Positions 43,011 to 50,108 of a DNA stretch of 64,000 nucleotides are shown in pieces (position 1 is the first letter of the stretch; each line of letters begins with the position of its first letter). The stretch covers positions 124,001-188,000 of the forward strand of contig NZ_JBFAHM010000003.1 of assembly GCF_040654195.1 (NCBI RefSeq). Reading direction: 5' to 3'. The notes beneath the pieces were generated by a model. It worked only from the letters and a program-made list of their open reading frames with translations. It did not search any database and had not been told where the DNA came from. Source of the stretch: Hamadaea sp013361475. Lineage in GTDB: Bacteria > Actinomycetota > Actinomycetes > Mycobacteriales > Micromonosporaceae. Position numbers and translations under genes: made by a program.

Positions 43011-43895
43011 CTAGCGGCCCATGATCTCGCGCATCAGGCGGGCCGTCTCCGAGGGGGTCTTGCCGACCTTGACCCCCGCGGCCTCGAGGGCCTCCTTCTT
43101 CGCCTCGGCGGTGCCCGACGAGCCGGAGATGATCGCGCCGGCGTGACCCATGGTCTTGCCGGGCGGCGCGGTGAAGCCGGCGATGTAGCCGACGACCGGC
43201 TTGGTCACGTTGGCCTTGATGAACTCGGCCGCGCGCTCCTCGGCGTCGCCGCCGATCTCACCGATCATGACGATCGCGTCGGTCTCCGGGTCCTCCTGGA
43301 AGGCCGCGAGCGCGTCGATGTGCGTGGTCCCGATGACCGGGTCGCCGCCGATGCCGACGCAGGTGGAGAAGCCGATGTCGGACAGCTCGAACATCATCTG
43401 GTAGGTCAGCGTGCCGGACTTGCTGACCAGGCCGATCCGGCCGGAGCCGGTGATGTCGGCCGGGATGATGCCCGCGTTGCTCGCGCCGGGCGAGGCGATG
43501 CCGGGGCAGTTCGGGCCGATGATCCGGGTCTTGCCGCCCTTGGCCACGTTGTACGCCCAGAACGAGGCGCTGTCGTGGACCGGTACGCCCTCGGTGATGA
43601 CGACGGCCAGCTCGATGCCGGCGTCGATCGCGTCGATGACCGCGGACTTGGTGAACGCCGGCGGCACGAAGATGACGGAGACGTCGGCACCGGTCGCGGC
43701 CATGGCGTCGGCCACGGTCGCGAAGACCGGAACCTCAGTCCCGTCGAAGTCGGCAGTCGTGCCCGCCTTGCGCGGGTTCACGCCGCCGACGATGTTCGTC
43801 CCGGCCTTCAGCATGCGGCGGGTGTGCTTCGACCCCTCCGAGCCGGTCATGCCCTGGACGATGACCTTGGAGTCCTTGGTGAGCCAGATGGCCAT
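43011..43895 (-). CDS. sucD: Succinyl-CoA synthetase alpha subunit
   Basis: 294 aa. CoA-binding Rossmann domain (KVIVQGMTGSEGSKHTRRML region, GGVNPRKAG) and ligase domain with the phosphohistidine in MGHAGAIISG near residue 250. Substrate-level phosphorylation in the TCA cycle, coupled with SucC. Starts 1 bp after the sucC stop; one transcription unit. Confidence 0.97.
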   Translation of the reverse strand: MAIWLTKDSKVIVQGMTGSEGSKHTRRMLKAGTNIVGGVNPRKAGTTADFDGTEVPVFATVADAMAATGADVSVIFVPPAFTKSAVIDAIDAGIELAVVITEGVPVHDSASFWAYNVAKGGKTRIIGPNCPGIASPGASNAGIIPADITGSGRIGLVSKSGTLTYQMMFELSDIGFSTCVGIGGDPVIGTTHIDALAAFQEDPETDAIVMIGEIGGDAEERAAEFIKANVTKPVVGYIAGFTAPPGKTMGHAGAIISGSSGTAEAKKEALEAAGVKVGKTPSETARLMREIMGR

Positions 43896-43896
43896 G

Positions 43897-45075
43897 TCAT
43901 GCCCCCACTGCGGCGAGCTCAGCGGCGCGCTTGGCGGCGCCGTCCATGGTGTCGACCCGCTCGACCAGCGGGTTGTTCGCGCCGTCCAGAATCGCCCGGC
44001 CGGCCTCGGCGTTGTTGCCGTCCAGCCGGACGACCAGCGGCTTGGTCACGGCTTCGCCACGGTCGCCGAGCAGAGCCAGCGCCTGCAGGATGCCGTTGGC
44101 GACCGCGTCGCAGGCGGTGATGCCGCCGAACACGTTCACGAAGACGCTCTTGACGGCCGGGTCGGACAGCACGATCTCCAGACCGTTCGCCATCACCTCG
44201 GCGCTCGCGCCGCCGCCGATGTCGAGGAAGTTCGCGGGCTTGACCCCACCGAACTCCTCCCCGGCGTACGCGACGACGTCGAGGGTCGACATGACCAGGC
44301 CCGCGCCGTTGCCGATGATGCCGACCTCGCCGTCGAGCTTGACGTAGTTGAGGTCCTTCGCCTTGGCGGCCTGCTCCAGCGGGTCGACCGCCGACTTGTC
44401 CTCCAGCGCCTCGTGGTCGGGGTGGCGGAACCCGGCGTTCTCGTCCAGCGTCACCTTGGCGTCGAGGCAGAGCACCTTGCCCTCGGCCGTCTTGGCGAGC
44501 GGGTTGACCTCGACCAGCGTGGCGTCCTCGGCGACGAAGGTCTGCCACAGCTTGACGGCGATGTCGGCGACCTGGTCGGCCACCTCCGCCGGGAACTGAC
44601 CGGCGGTCACGATCTCGCGGGCGATCTCCGGCGTCACGCCGACGGTCGCGTCGATCGGGCGCTTGACGACCTTGTCGGGCGTCTCGTGTGCGACCTGCTC
44701 GATCTCCATGCCGCCGGCGACGCTGGCGATGCAGAGGAAGGTCCGGTTGGCCCGGTCGAGCAGGTAGGAGAAGTAGTACTCCTCGGCGATGTCCGCGGTC
44801 TCGGCGAGCATCACCTTGTGGACCGTGTGGCCCTTGATGTCCATGCCGAGGATGTCGCTCGCACGGTCGAACGCCTCGTCCGGCGTCGCCGCCAGCTTCA
44901 CGCCACCGGCCTTGCCTCGGCCACCGACCTTCACCTGAGCCTTGACAACAACGCTCTTGCCAAGGCGCTCGGCGATCGTCCGGGCCTCTTCGGGGGTCGC
45001 CGCCACGCCGCCGCCGAGCACGGGCAAGCCGTGCTTCTCGAAGACGTCGCGCCCCTGGTACTCGTACAGGTCCAC
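43897..45075 (-). CDS. sucC: Succinyl-CoA synthetase beta subunit
   Basis: 392 aa, GTG start. N-terminal ATP-grasp domain (DLYEYQGRDVFEKHGLPV; VVKAQVKVGGRGKAGGVKL region) and C-terminal flavodoxin-like ligase domain (VFVNVFGGITACDAVANGI). It determines nucleotide use and pairs with SucD to convert succinyl-CoA to succinate. The promoter region holds TAAGAT (a -10-like box on the minus strand near 45135) and the perfect palindrome at 45162-45179. Confidence 0.97.
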   Translation of the reverse strand: MDLYEYQGRDVFEKHGLPVLGGGVAATPEEARTIAERLGKSVVVKAQVKVGGRGKAGGVKLAATPDEAFDRASDILGMDIKGHTVHKVMLAETADIAEEYYFSYLLDRANRTFLCIASVAGGMEIEQVAHETPDKVVKRPIDATVGVTPEIAREIVTAGQFPAEVADQVADIAVKLWQTFVAEDATLVEVNPLAKTAEGKVLCLDAKVTLDENAGFRHPDHEALEDKSAVDPLEQAAKAKDLNYVKLDGEVGIIGNGAGLVMSTLDVVAYAGEEFGGVKPANFLDIGGGASAEVMANGLEIVLSDPAVKSVFVNVFGGITACDAVANGILQALALLGDRGEAVTKPLVVRLDGNNAEAGRAILDGANNPLVERVDTMDGAAKRAAELAAVGA

Positions 45076-45161
45076 GTAAGCGTCCCGTTCCGTCCAGTCT
45101 GGGGAGCCCGTCGCCTGATGAGACGGGCCATCTTAAGCGGCAGCCTAACTACTGCCCCCCT

Positions 45162-45179
45162 CCCGAACGGCCGTTCGGG
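45162..45179. promoter_or_regulatory. 18-bp perfect palindrome upstream of sucC
   Basis: CCCGAACGGCCGTTCGGG without a spacer, about 87 bp upstream of the sucC start and about 25 bp upstream of its -10-like box. Likely operator for a dimeric regulator. Confidence 0.5.
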
Positions 45180-45339
45180 TACCGATTTGTGCACGATCCC
45201 ACAGCCGCGGGCATCGCTGCCCGTCAACGGCGTACGCCCGGCGGCCCGGCGGCGGAGCGTGGGTCGCGGTGCGGCGGAAAAGTCGCCCGGATCTTTTTTC
45301 GTGGGCCGCGTAACCCCCTCGGTCAGGCCTCGTTGAAGT

Positions 45340-45475
45340 GGATGTCAGAGCACTGAGGGGTGGCTCTGACAAGGTAAAACGGCCGATGCCCTGTCGGTCG
45401 AGGGGTGGCGGCGGGGCGTCGTGCATATGAGGAGCCGGACGTGTGAGGGGTGCGTCCGGCTCCTCCCTTTTCTGC
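45340..45475 (+). ncRNA. Candidate small RNA with GAGGGGTG loops
   Basis: Hairpin 1: GTCAGAGC/GCTCTGAC (45344-45370). Hairpin 2: GGAGCCGGACG/CGTCCGGCTCC (45431-45463), followed by TCCCTTTTCT, a rho-independent terminator on the plus strand. Both 11-nt loops contain GAGGGGTG (45355, 45445), and a third copy (45400) is in the linker; the three are exactly 45 nt apart. No ribosome site or coding frame fits. GGGGTG can pair with the CACCUC of the anti-Shine-Dalgarno. The promoter is not resolved; the rest of the 459-bp sucC-icmB spacer shows the sucC promoter elements, this unit and the icmB terminator. Confidence 0.5.
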
Positions 45476-45484
45476 TATACGCGC

Positions 45485-45515
45485 CGCGGCCGCCGTTCAG
45501 CGAACGGCGGCCGCG
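45485..45515 (-). terminator. Terminator of the B12-binding protein gene
   Basis: CGCGGCCGCCGTT (45485-45497) and its complement (45503-45515), 5-nt loop, 20 bp beyond the stop codon of the minus-strand gene. Confidence 0.85.
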
Positions 45516-45534
45516 TGCTGTCTGATGCCGGTGG

Positions 45535-45942
45535 TTACGCGGCCGAGTGGGTCGGCACGTGTGCCCGGACCCAATCGACGATGGACTGCGTGGTCGCGCC
45601 CGGCGTGAAGATCTTGGCGACGCCCAGCGACTCCAGCTCGGGAATGTCGGCGTCGGGGATGATGCCGCCGCCGAAGACGACGATGTCGGTCGCCTCCCGC
45701 TCCTTCAGCAGTTCGACGACCCGGCGGAACAGCGTGAGGTGCGCGCCGGAGAGTACGGACAGGCCGATCGCGCCCGCGTCCTCCTGAATCGCGGTCTGCA
45801 CGATCTGCTCCGGCGTCTGGTGCAGCCCGGTGTAGACGACCTCCATGCCGGCGTCGCGCAGCGCGCGGGCGACTACCTTGGCTCCCCGGTCGTGCCCGTC
45901 GAGGCCCGGCTTGGCGACGACCACCCTGATGGGATCCGACAT
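45535..45942 (-). CDS. icmB: Stand-alone B12-binding mutase subunit (IcmB-like)
   Basis: 135 aa. A single cobalamin-binding domain: VVAKPGLDGHDRG with H17 as lower cobalt ligand, GLSVLSGAH, and VVFGGGIIPDADI. Length and sequence fit the small subunit of isobutyryl-CoA mutase (IcmB) or a separate C-terminal domain of methylmalonyl-CoA mutase. A large catalytic subunit must come from elsewhere; none is in the window. It would interconvert acyl-CoA carbon skeletons in Val or odd-chain metabolism, close to sucCD. Single gene with its own terminator. Confidence 0.83.
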   Translation of the reverse strand: MSDPIRVVVAKPGLDGHDRGAKVVARALRDAGMEVVYTGLHQTPEQIVQTAIQEDAGAIGLSVLSGAHLTLFRRVVELLKEREATDIVVFGGGIIPDADIPELESLGVAKIFTPGATTQSIVDWVRAHVPTHSAA

Positions 45943-46145
45943 TTGCTTCCACCCTCTCGGCCTGCCCGCCGTCCGTCGCGGGCCTTAACGAACGGTAACC
46001 TGCGAAAGCCTTGACTGGTAAGCCGGTCCGCGGCTACCGCAGAGTTCTCCAAATGCGACGGAGAGTAATCAACGATTTTCCTGCCTAATAGTGTCGGACT
46101 CGGACACTTCGTGTCGCACACTCGCACTGTCCGTATGTTGATCAC

Positions 46146-46297
46146 GCATCGGAACTTGTGTGAACCCCTAGGGGTTCGCTACGTTGTCCCGCAGTGCCTT
46201 TGACTGCGCTACCGATGCACAAGGTCAGGATCACCTGAAAGTCACCGAGGTGGTCGGGTCCGGAGAACGCCACCGGGCCACATCGACGGAGGGTGTT
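46146..46297 (+). promoter_or_regulatory. Structured upstream region of M23 peptidase gene
   Basis: Contains the perfect palindrome GAACCCCTAGGGGTTC (46162-46177), the GCATCGG/CCGATGC arms (46146-46152, 46212-46218) that enclose it and a GCAGT/ACTGC hairpin, and further CACCT/AGGTG and GGTGG/CCACC pairings up to the GGAGGG ribosome site. A folded 5' leader or operator is likely. The c-di-AMP (ydaO) riboswitch was considered because it precedes such genes in actinobacteria, but its signature AGCUAACC was not found. Confidence 0.4.
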
Positions 46298-46301
46298 TGC
46301 G

Positions 46302-47009
46302 TTGCAGTACCGGCCAGAGCCGCTACGAGAGCGCGATAAGTACCGAGGTCGCCGCCGCGTCCCGACGCCCCCTCGCAGCCGCTACGTCGGCGTAGTCACC
46401 ACCGCACTGGTCGGAGCCGGAATCGTCGCTCTGGGCGCCGGCGCCGCGATGCCCGACCAGAAGGCCAACGCAGCCGCCCTCGACAGCACCGACAGCGCCA
46501 CCCTCGCGCAGGAACGCAATGCCGCTGCCGATCAGACCAGCCGTAACGACCGCACCGGCGGCGCCGGGCTGGCCTCCACCACCGTCGCCGCGTCCGACGC
46601 CTGGCTGCTGCCCCTGCACGATTACGAGTTCACCTCCAACTTCGGCATGCGCTGGGGCCGCCCGCACAAGGGCGTCGACCTCGCCGCGCCGGAGGGCACG
46701 CCGTTCACGGCGGTGCACGACGGCACCGTGGTCATCGCCGAATGGCGGGGCGGCTACGGGAACATGGTCATGATCGACCACGGAAACGGCCTGGCCACCG
46801 TCTATGGCCACTCCTCGCAGCTGCTGGTCAAGGCGGGCGACCACGTGAAGGCCGGTCAGGTCATCGCGCTCGTCGGCAACACCGGCCAGTCGACCGGACC
46901 GCACCTGCACCTGGAGATCCACGTCAATGGGGAAGCCGTCGAGCCGGTCGCCTGGTTCAAGCAGCACGGCGTTGATTTGAAGCTCGAGATGGAGAACATC
47001 TTCAGCTAG
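46302..47009 (+). CDS. M23 family peptidoglycan endopeptidase
   Basis: 235 aa from TTG 46302, 8 nt after GGAGGG (46288-46293); GTG 46293 overlaps that site. A basic N-terminus and one membrane helix (VGVVTTALVGAGIVALGAG) act as signal anchor or signal peptide. A ~60-residue linker follows, then a LytM/M23 domain with GMRWGRPHKGVDLAAPEG (H and D zinc ligands) and GPHLHLEIH. It should cleave stem-peptide cross-links outside the membrane during growth. Strong intrinsic terminator follows. Confidence 0.9.
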   Translation: MQYRPEPLRERDKYRGRRRVPTPPRSRYVGVVTTALVGAGIVALGAGAAMPDQKANAAALDSTDSATLAQERNAAADQTSRNDRTGGAGLASTTVAASDAWLLPLHDYEFTSNFGMRWGRPHKGVDLAAPEGTPFTAVHDGTVVIAEWRGGYGNMVMIDHGNGLATVYGHSSQLLVKAGDHVKAGQVIALVGNTGQSTGPHLHLEIHVNGEAVEPVAWFKQHGVDLKLEMENIFS

Positions 47010-47026
47010 GCCCTAGTCGAGAACTT

Positions 47027-47055
47027 ACGCCCACACCGGTCGGTGTGGGCGTTTT
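47027..47055 (+). terminator. Intrinsic terminator after first M23 gene
   Basis: ACGCCCACACCG (47027-47038), 2-nt loop, CGGTGTGGGCGT (47041-47052), then TTTT. One of the few classical T-tract terminators in the window. Confidence 0.95.
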
Positions 47056-47111
47056 TGCTGCTCCCCGGCTTGCCCAGCGCTGGTCATGAACCGCCCGGAT
47101 GTCCGGTTCGA

Positions 47112-47127
47112 TGTGATTGCGGTCACA
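47112..47127. promoter_or_regulatory. CRP-type binding site
   Basis: TGTGATTGCGGTCACA equals the CRP-family consensus TGTGA-N6-TCACA, 155 bp upstream of the second M23 gene. Actinobacterial CRP/GlxR proteins control resuscitation and cell-wall hydrolase genes, which fits. Confidence 0.65.
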
Positions 47128-47205
47128 AACATCGCAGTGGGCCAGCTCACTATTCCCGCCAACCCAAATTTTGTGGAAATGGGTGATTTGCGCATGGGGT
47201 CGTTA

Positions 47206-47215
47206 CCCCTAGGGG
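47206..47215. promoter_or_regulatory. CCCCTAGGGG palindrome
   Basis: The 10-bp palindrome shared with the upstream region of the first M23 gene (46165-46174 inside a longer one there), 67 bp before GTG 47282. Confidence 0.4.
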
Positions 47216-47281
47216 GTCGCCAGTAGGGCTCTGACCAGGCAATCTTGTGCCTCGTGTCAACGAGGACCGAGGGAGGCATTG

Positions 47282-48058
47282 GTGCCTGAGGATAATTCGA
47301 AGACCGTTCTGGACGCTGGGCGTCGCCACACGGCGCACCTCGTCACCCGGGTTCGGGGCGGCCTCGCCGGCAAGAGTCGCAAGGTCATCGTGATCGCTGC
47401 GCTCGCCGGCATCACCGGAGCCGGGCTCGCCGCGGCGAACCTCTCCACCCCCACAACCCCCACATCAGCTACCGCATTGGACACTTCCCGGAGTGCCGCC
47501 GCGATGATCGCCGACCGGTCGGCGCGGGACGCCGCGGCGTCGGTGTCGGCCTCAGCTTCGGCCTCGGCTTCGGCCGACGCCGCGAAGAAGGCCGCGGACG
47601 CGAAGAAGGCCGCCGAAGCCGCCGCCAAGAAGGCGGCGGAGGCCAAGAAGGCCGCTGCCGCCTGGGTCAGCCCCATCCCCGGAGCCCAGGTCACCTCCTG
47701 CTACGGGCAGCGGTGGGGCGTACTGCACGCCGGGATCGACTTCGCCGCCGCCGAGAACACCCCCGAACACGCGGTCGGCGCGGGCACCGTGGTCGCCGCG
47801 GGCTGGGTCTACTCCGGCTACGGCATCTCGGTGCTGATCGATCACGGCAACGGGACCTACACCCACTACGCCCACATGAACAAGACCACGGTGAAGGCCG
47901 GCCAGAAGGTCACCCCCGGCCAGGTCATCGGATACGAGGGCTCCACCGGCGACTCGACCGGGCCGCACCTGCACTTCGAGGTGTGGAAGGGCATGTGGGG
48001 TCAGATCAACCCCGCTCCATGGCTGAAGGCGCACGGCATCGCGACCAGCTGCAGCTGA
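47282..48058 (+). CDS. M23 family peptidoglycan endopeptidase with Ala/Lys linker
   Basis: 258 aa from GTG 47282 (GGGAGG 47271-47276, 5-nt spacing; TTG 47279 is too close). One N-terminal helix (VIVIAALAGITGAGLAAA), then an unusual low-complexity linker: SASASASA followed by KKAADAKKAAEAAAKKAAE, predicted as a highly charged helix. The M23 domain has HAGIDFAAAENT and GPHLHFEVW; a C-terminal CS pair may form a disulfide with C in the TSCYGQRWG strand. Paralogous to the previous gene and placed head-to-tail. Acts on peptidoglycan; the helical linker may span or bind the wall. Confidence 0.9.
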   Translation: MPEDNSKTVLDAGRRHTAHLVTRVRGGLAGKSRKVIVIAALAGITGAGLAAANLSTPTTPTSATALDTSRSAAAMIADRSARDAAASVSASASASASADAAKKAADAKKAAEAAAKKAAEAKKAAAAWVSPIPGAQVTSCYGQRWGVLHAGIDFAAAENTPEHAVGAGTVVAAGWVYSGYGISVLIDHGNGTYTHYAHMNKTTVKAGQKVTPGQVIGYEGSTGDSTGPHLHFEVWKGMWGQINPAPWLKAHGIATSCS

Positions 48059-48072
48059 CGTAACCCCCATAT

Positions 48073-48121
48073 CGAAGCCGCCGCCCACGCCGGAACCCCC
48101 TGGCACCGGGCGGCGGCTTCG
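48073..48121 (+). terminator. Terminator after second M23 gene
   Basis: Perfect 14-bp arms (48073-48086 and 48108-48121) with CGAAGCCGCCGCCC sequence, 21-nt loop, then TTCT. Confidence 0.85.
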
Positions 48122-48275
48122 TTCTGCCGCAGTGGGCGTACCACTGAAGAACACACGAACCGGACCCGGACGGGCCTGGACGGGGCAGCGGGGCTATGGT
48201 GCGAGACATCCGGCATCGCCGGTCGTGAACGTGAGGATGCGAGCCGTGGGCCGCAGTTTTGGGAAGGTCTGAACA

Positions 48276-49226
48276 ATGGGCAAGAAGGTCACCGTCGTCG
48301 GCGCCGGCTTCTACGGCTCGACGACCGCGCAGCGCCTGGCGGAGTACGACGTCTTCGAGACGGTGGTGCTCACCGACATCGTCGAGGGCAAGCCCGAAGG
48401 CCTCGCGCTGGACATGAACCAGTCCCGCCCGATCGAAGGCTTCGAGACCAAGATCGTCGGTGTCACGACCGGCCCCAACGGCGAGGGCTACGAGGCGATC
48501 GCCGACTCCGACATCGTCGTGATCACCGCCGGACTGCCGCGCAAGCCGGGCATGAGCCGCATGGACCTCCTGGGCGTCAACGCCAAGATCGTTCGCGGGG
48601 TCGCCGAGCAGGTGGCCAAGCACGCCCCGAACGCCGTCGTGATCGTCGTCTCCAACCCGCTCGACGAGATGACCGCCCTCGCCCAGATCGCGACCCAGTT
48701 CCCGAAGAACCGGGTCATGGGCCAGGCCGGCATGCTCGACACCGCGCGGTTCACGAACTTCGTCGCCGAGACCCTCAACGTCCCGGTCAAGTCGGTGAAG
48801 ACGCTGACCCTGGGCTCGCACGGCGACACCATGGTGCCGGTCCCGTCGCAGTGCACCGTCGACGGCAAGCCGCTCACCGACCTGCTGCCCGCCGACAAGA
48901 TCGAGGAGCTCGTCGTGCGTACGCGCAACGGCGGTGCCGAGGTCGTCGCGCTGCTCAAGACCGGGTCGGCGTACTACGCGCCGTCCGCGGCCGCGGCTCG
49001 CATGGCGAAGGCGGTCGCCGAGGACAGCGGCGCCGTGATGCCGGTCTGCGCCTGGGTCGACGGTGAGTACGGCATCAACGGGGTCTACCTCGGTGTCGAG
49101 GCGGCCATCGGCGCCACGGGCGTCAAGTCCGTCGTCGAGACCGCGCTGACGGACTCGGAGCTGGCCGGGCTCAAGGAGGCCGCCGAGGCGGTCCGGGCCA
49201 AGCAGGCAGACGTCGTCAGCCTCTGA
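48276..49226 (+). CDS. mdh: Malate dehydrogenase (LDH-like type)
   Basis: 316 aa. NAD-dependent oxidation of malate to oxaloacetate. Rossmann motif VVGAGFYGSTTAQRLAE, NPLDEMT, the substrate loop with RKPGMSRMDLL (two arginines) and the catalytic LGSHGDTMVP His-Asp region. This is the lactate-dehydrogenase-like MDH, unlike the ~330-aa cytosolic type in mycobacteria. GGAAGG precedes ATG 48276. Flanked by terminators, near icd and sucCD as other TCA genes. Confidence 0.95.
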   Translation: MGKKVTVVGAGFYGSTTAQRLAEYDVFETVVLTDIVEGKPEGLALDMNQSRPIEGFETKIVGVTTGPNGEGYEAIADSDIVVITAGLPRKPGMSRMDLLGVNAKIVRGVAEQVAKHAPNAVVIVVSNPLDEMTALAQIATQFPKNRVMGQAGMLDTARFTNFVAETLNVPVKSVKTLTLGSHGDTMVPVPSQCTVDGKPLTDLLPADKIEELVVRTRNGGAEVVALLKTGSAYYAPSAAAARMAKAVAEDSGAVMPVCAWVDGEYGINGVYLGVEAAIGATGVKSVVETALTDSELAGLKEAAEAVRAKQADVVSL

Positions 49227-49235
49227 CGTTTCGTG

Positions 49236-49263
49236 GATGGGGGCGGGACTCTCCGCCCCCATC
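49236..49263 (+). terminator. Terminator after mdh
   Basis: GATGGGGGCGG (49236-49246) and its complement (49253-49263), 6-nt loop, then TGCTTGT. Confidence 0.85.
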
Positions 49264-49297
49264 TGCTTGTCGGGGGTGGACGGTAGGGTGTCGGGCT

Positions 49298-49975
49298 ATG
49301 GGACTTGACCTCGTTGAACTGCTGCCTGGTGAGTGGCGGGACGTCATGAAGCCGCACCTCGATCTCGAGGCGACCGCGCGCCTGTCGTCCTTTGTGGAGT
49401 CTGAGTACGCCACCCAGACGGTGTATCCGCCCATCGACGATCTGTTCGCGGCGTTCCGGCTGTGCGCGCCGGCGCAGACTCGCGTGCTGATCCTGGGCCA
49501 GGATCCCTATCACAAGCGAGGGCAGGCGCACGGCCTGAGCTTCAGCGTGCGGCCGGGCGTCTCGGTCCCGCCGTCGCTGCGCAACGTATACAAGGAGATC
49601 CAGGAAGACCTCGGCGTGACGCCGCCGCCGAACGGTGACCTGACCCGGTGGGCGCAGCAAGGCGTCCTGCTGCTCAACGCAGTGCTGACCGTTCGCGAGG
49701 GCAAGCCGACCAGTCACGCCGACCAGGGCTGGGAGGCGTTCACCGACGCCGCGATCAAGGCCGTCAACGAGTCTCCCTACCGCGTGGTCTACCTGCTCTG
49801 GGGCAGCTACGCCCGTAAGAAGGCGGCGTTGGTGCGCAATCCGAACCACGTCGTCATCGAGGCCGGGCACCCGAGTCCCATGAATCCTCGGGGCTTCCTC
49901 GGCTCCCGTCCGTTCTCGCAGGCGAACGCCGCTCTCCAGGCCGCCGGTCGCGGCGAGGTGAACTGGGGCGCCTGA
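49298..49975 (+). CDS. ung: Uracil-DNA glycosylase, family 1
   Basis: 225 aa. Removes uracil from DNA to start base-excision repair. Motif A GQDPYH (water-activating Asp), the Phe in LSFSV that stacks on uracil, Asn in LLLNAVLTV, and motif B HPSPMNPRGF with the catalytic His. TAGGGT (49284-49289) ends 8 nt before ATG, so the mRNA is likely leaderless. Length is usual for actinobacterial Ung. Confidence 0.97.
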   Translation: MGLDLVELLPGEWRDVMKPHLDLEATARLSSFVESEYATQTVYPPIDDLFAAFRLCAPAQTRVLILGQDPYHKRGQAHGLSFSVRPGVSVPPSLRNVYKEIQEDLGVTPPPNGDLTRWAQQGVLLLNAVLTVREGKPTSHADQGWEAFTDAAIKAVNESPYRVVYLLWGSYARKKAALVRNPNHVVIEAGHPSPMNPRGFLGSRPFSQANAALQAAGRGEVNWGA

Positions 49976-50049
49976 GATGCCTTCGTCCGGTTCGGGGGTG
50001 TGATCCTCGCAGGGGATCCCGCCCCCGGTCGGCACCCTCGGGTCGATGG

Positions 50050-50065
50050 CAGTACGCTCGTACTG
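50050..50065. promoter_or_regulatory. CAGTACG-CT-CGTACTG repeat upstream of icd
   Basis: Perfect 7-bp arms, overlapping the start of the probable -10 TGTTAAT (50064-50070) and 43 bp before the icd ATG. Well placed for a repressor. Confidence 0.45.
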
Positions 50066-50108
50066 TTAATGCGACTTGCCAACACCTCCGAGGGGAGCGC
50101 CCGGCACC

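Noticed and set aside
45340..45475. 6C RNA
   Set aside because: 6C RNA needs loops with six or more consecutive C; here the complementary loops have four, and the terminator orientation makes the G-rich strand the transcript.
46146..46297. c-di-AMP (ydaO) riboswitch upstream of the first M23 gene
   Set aside because: The conserved AGCUAACC end and other fixed positions are missing, so only an unspecific structured leader is reported.
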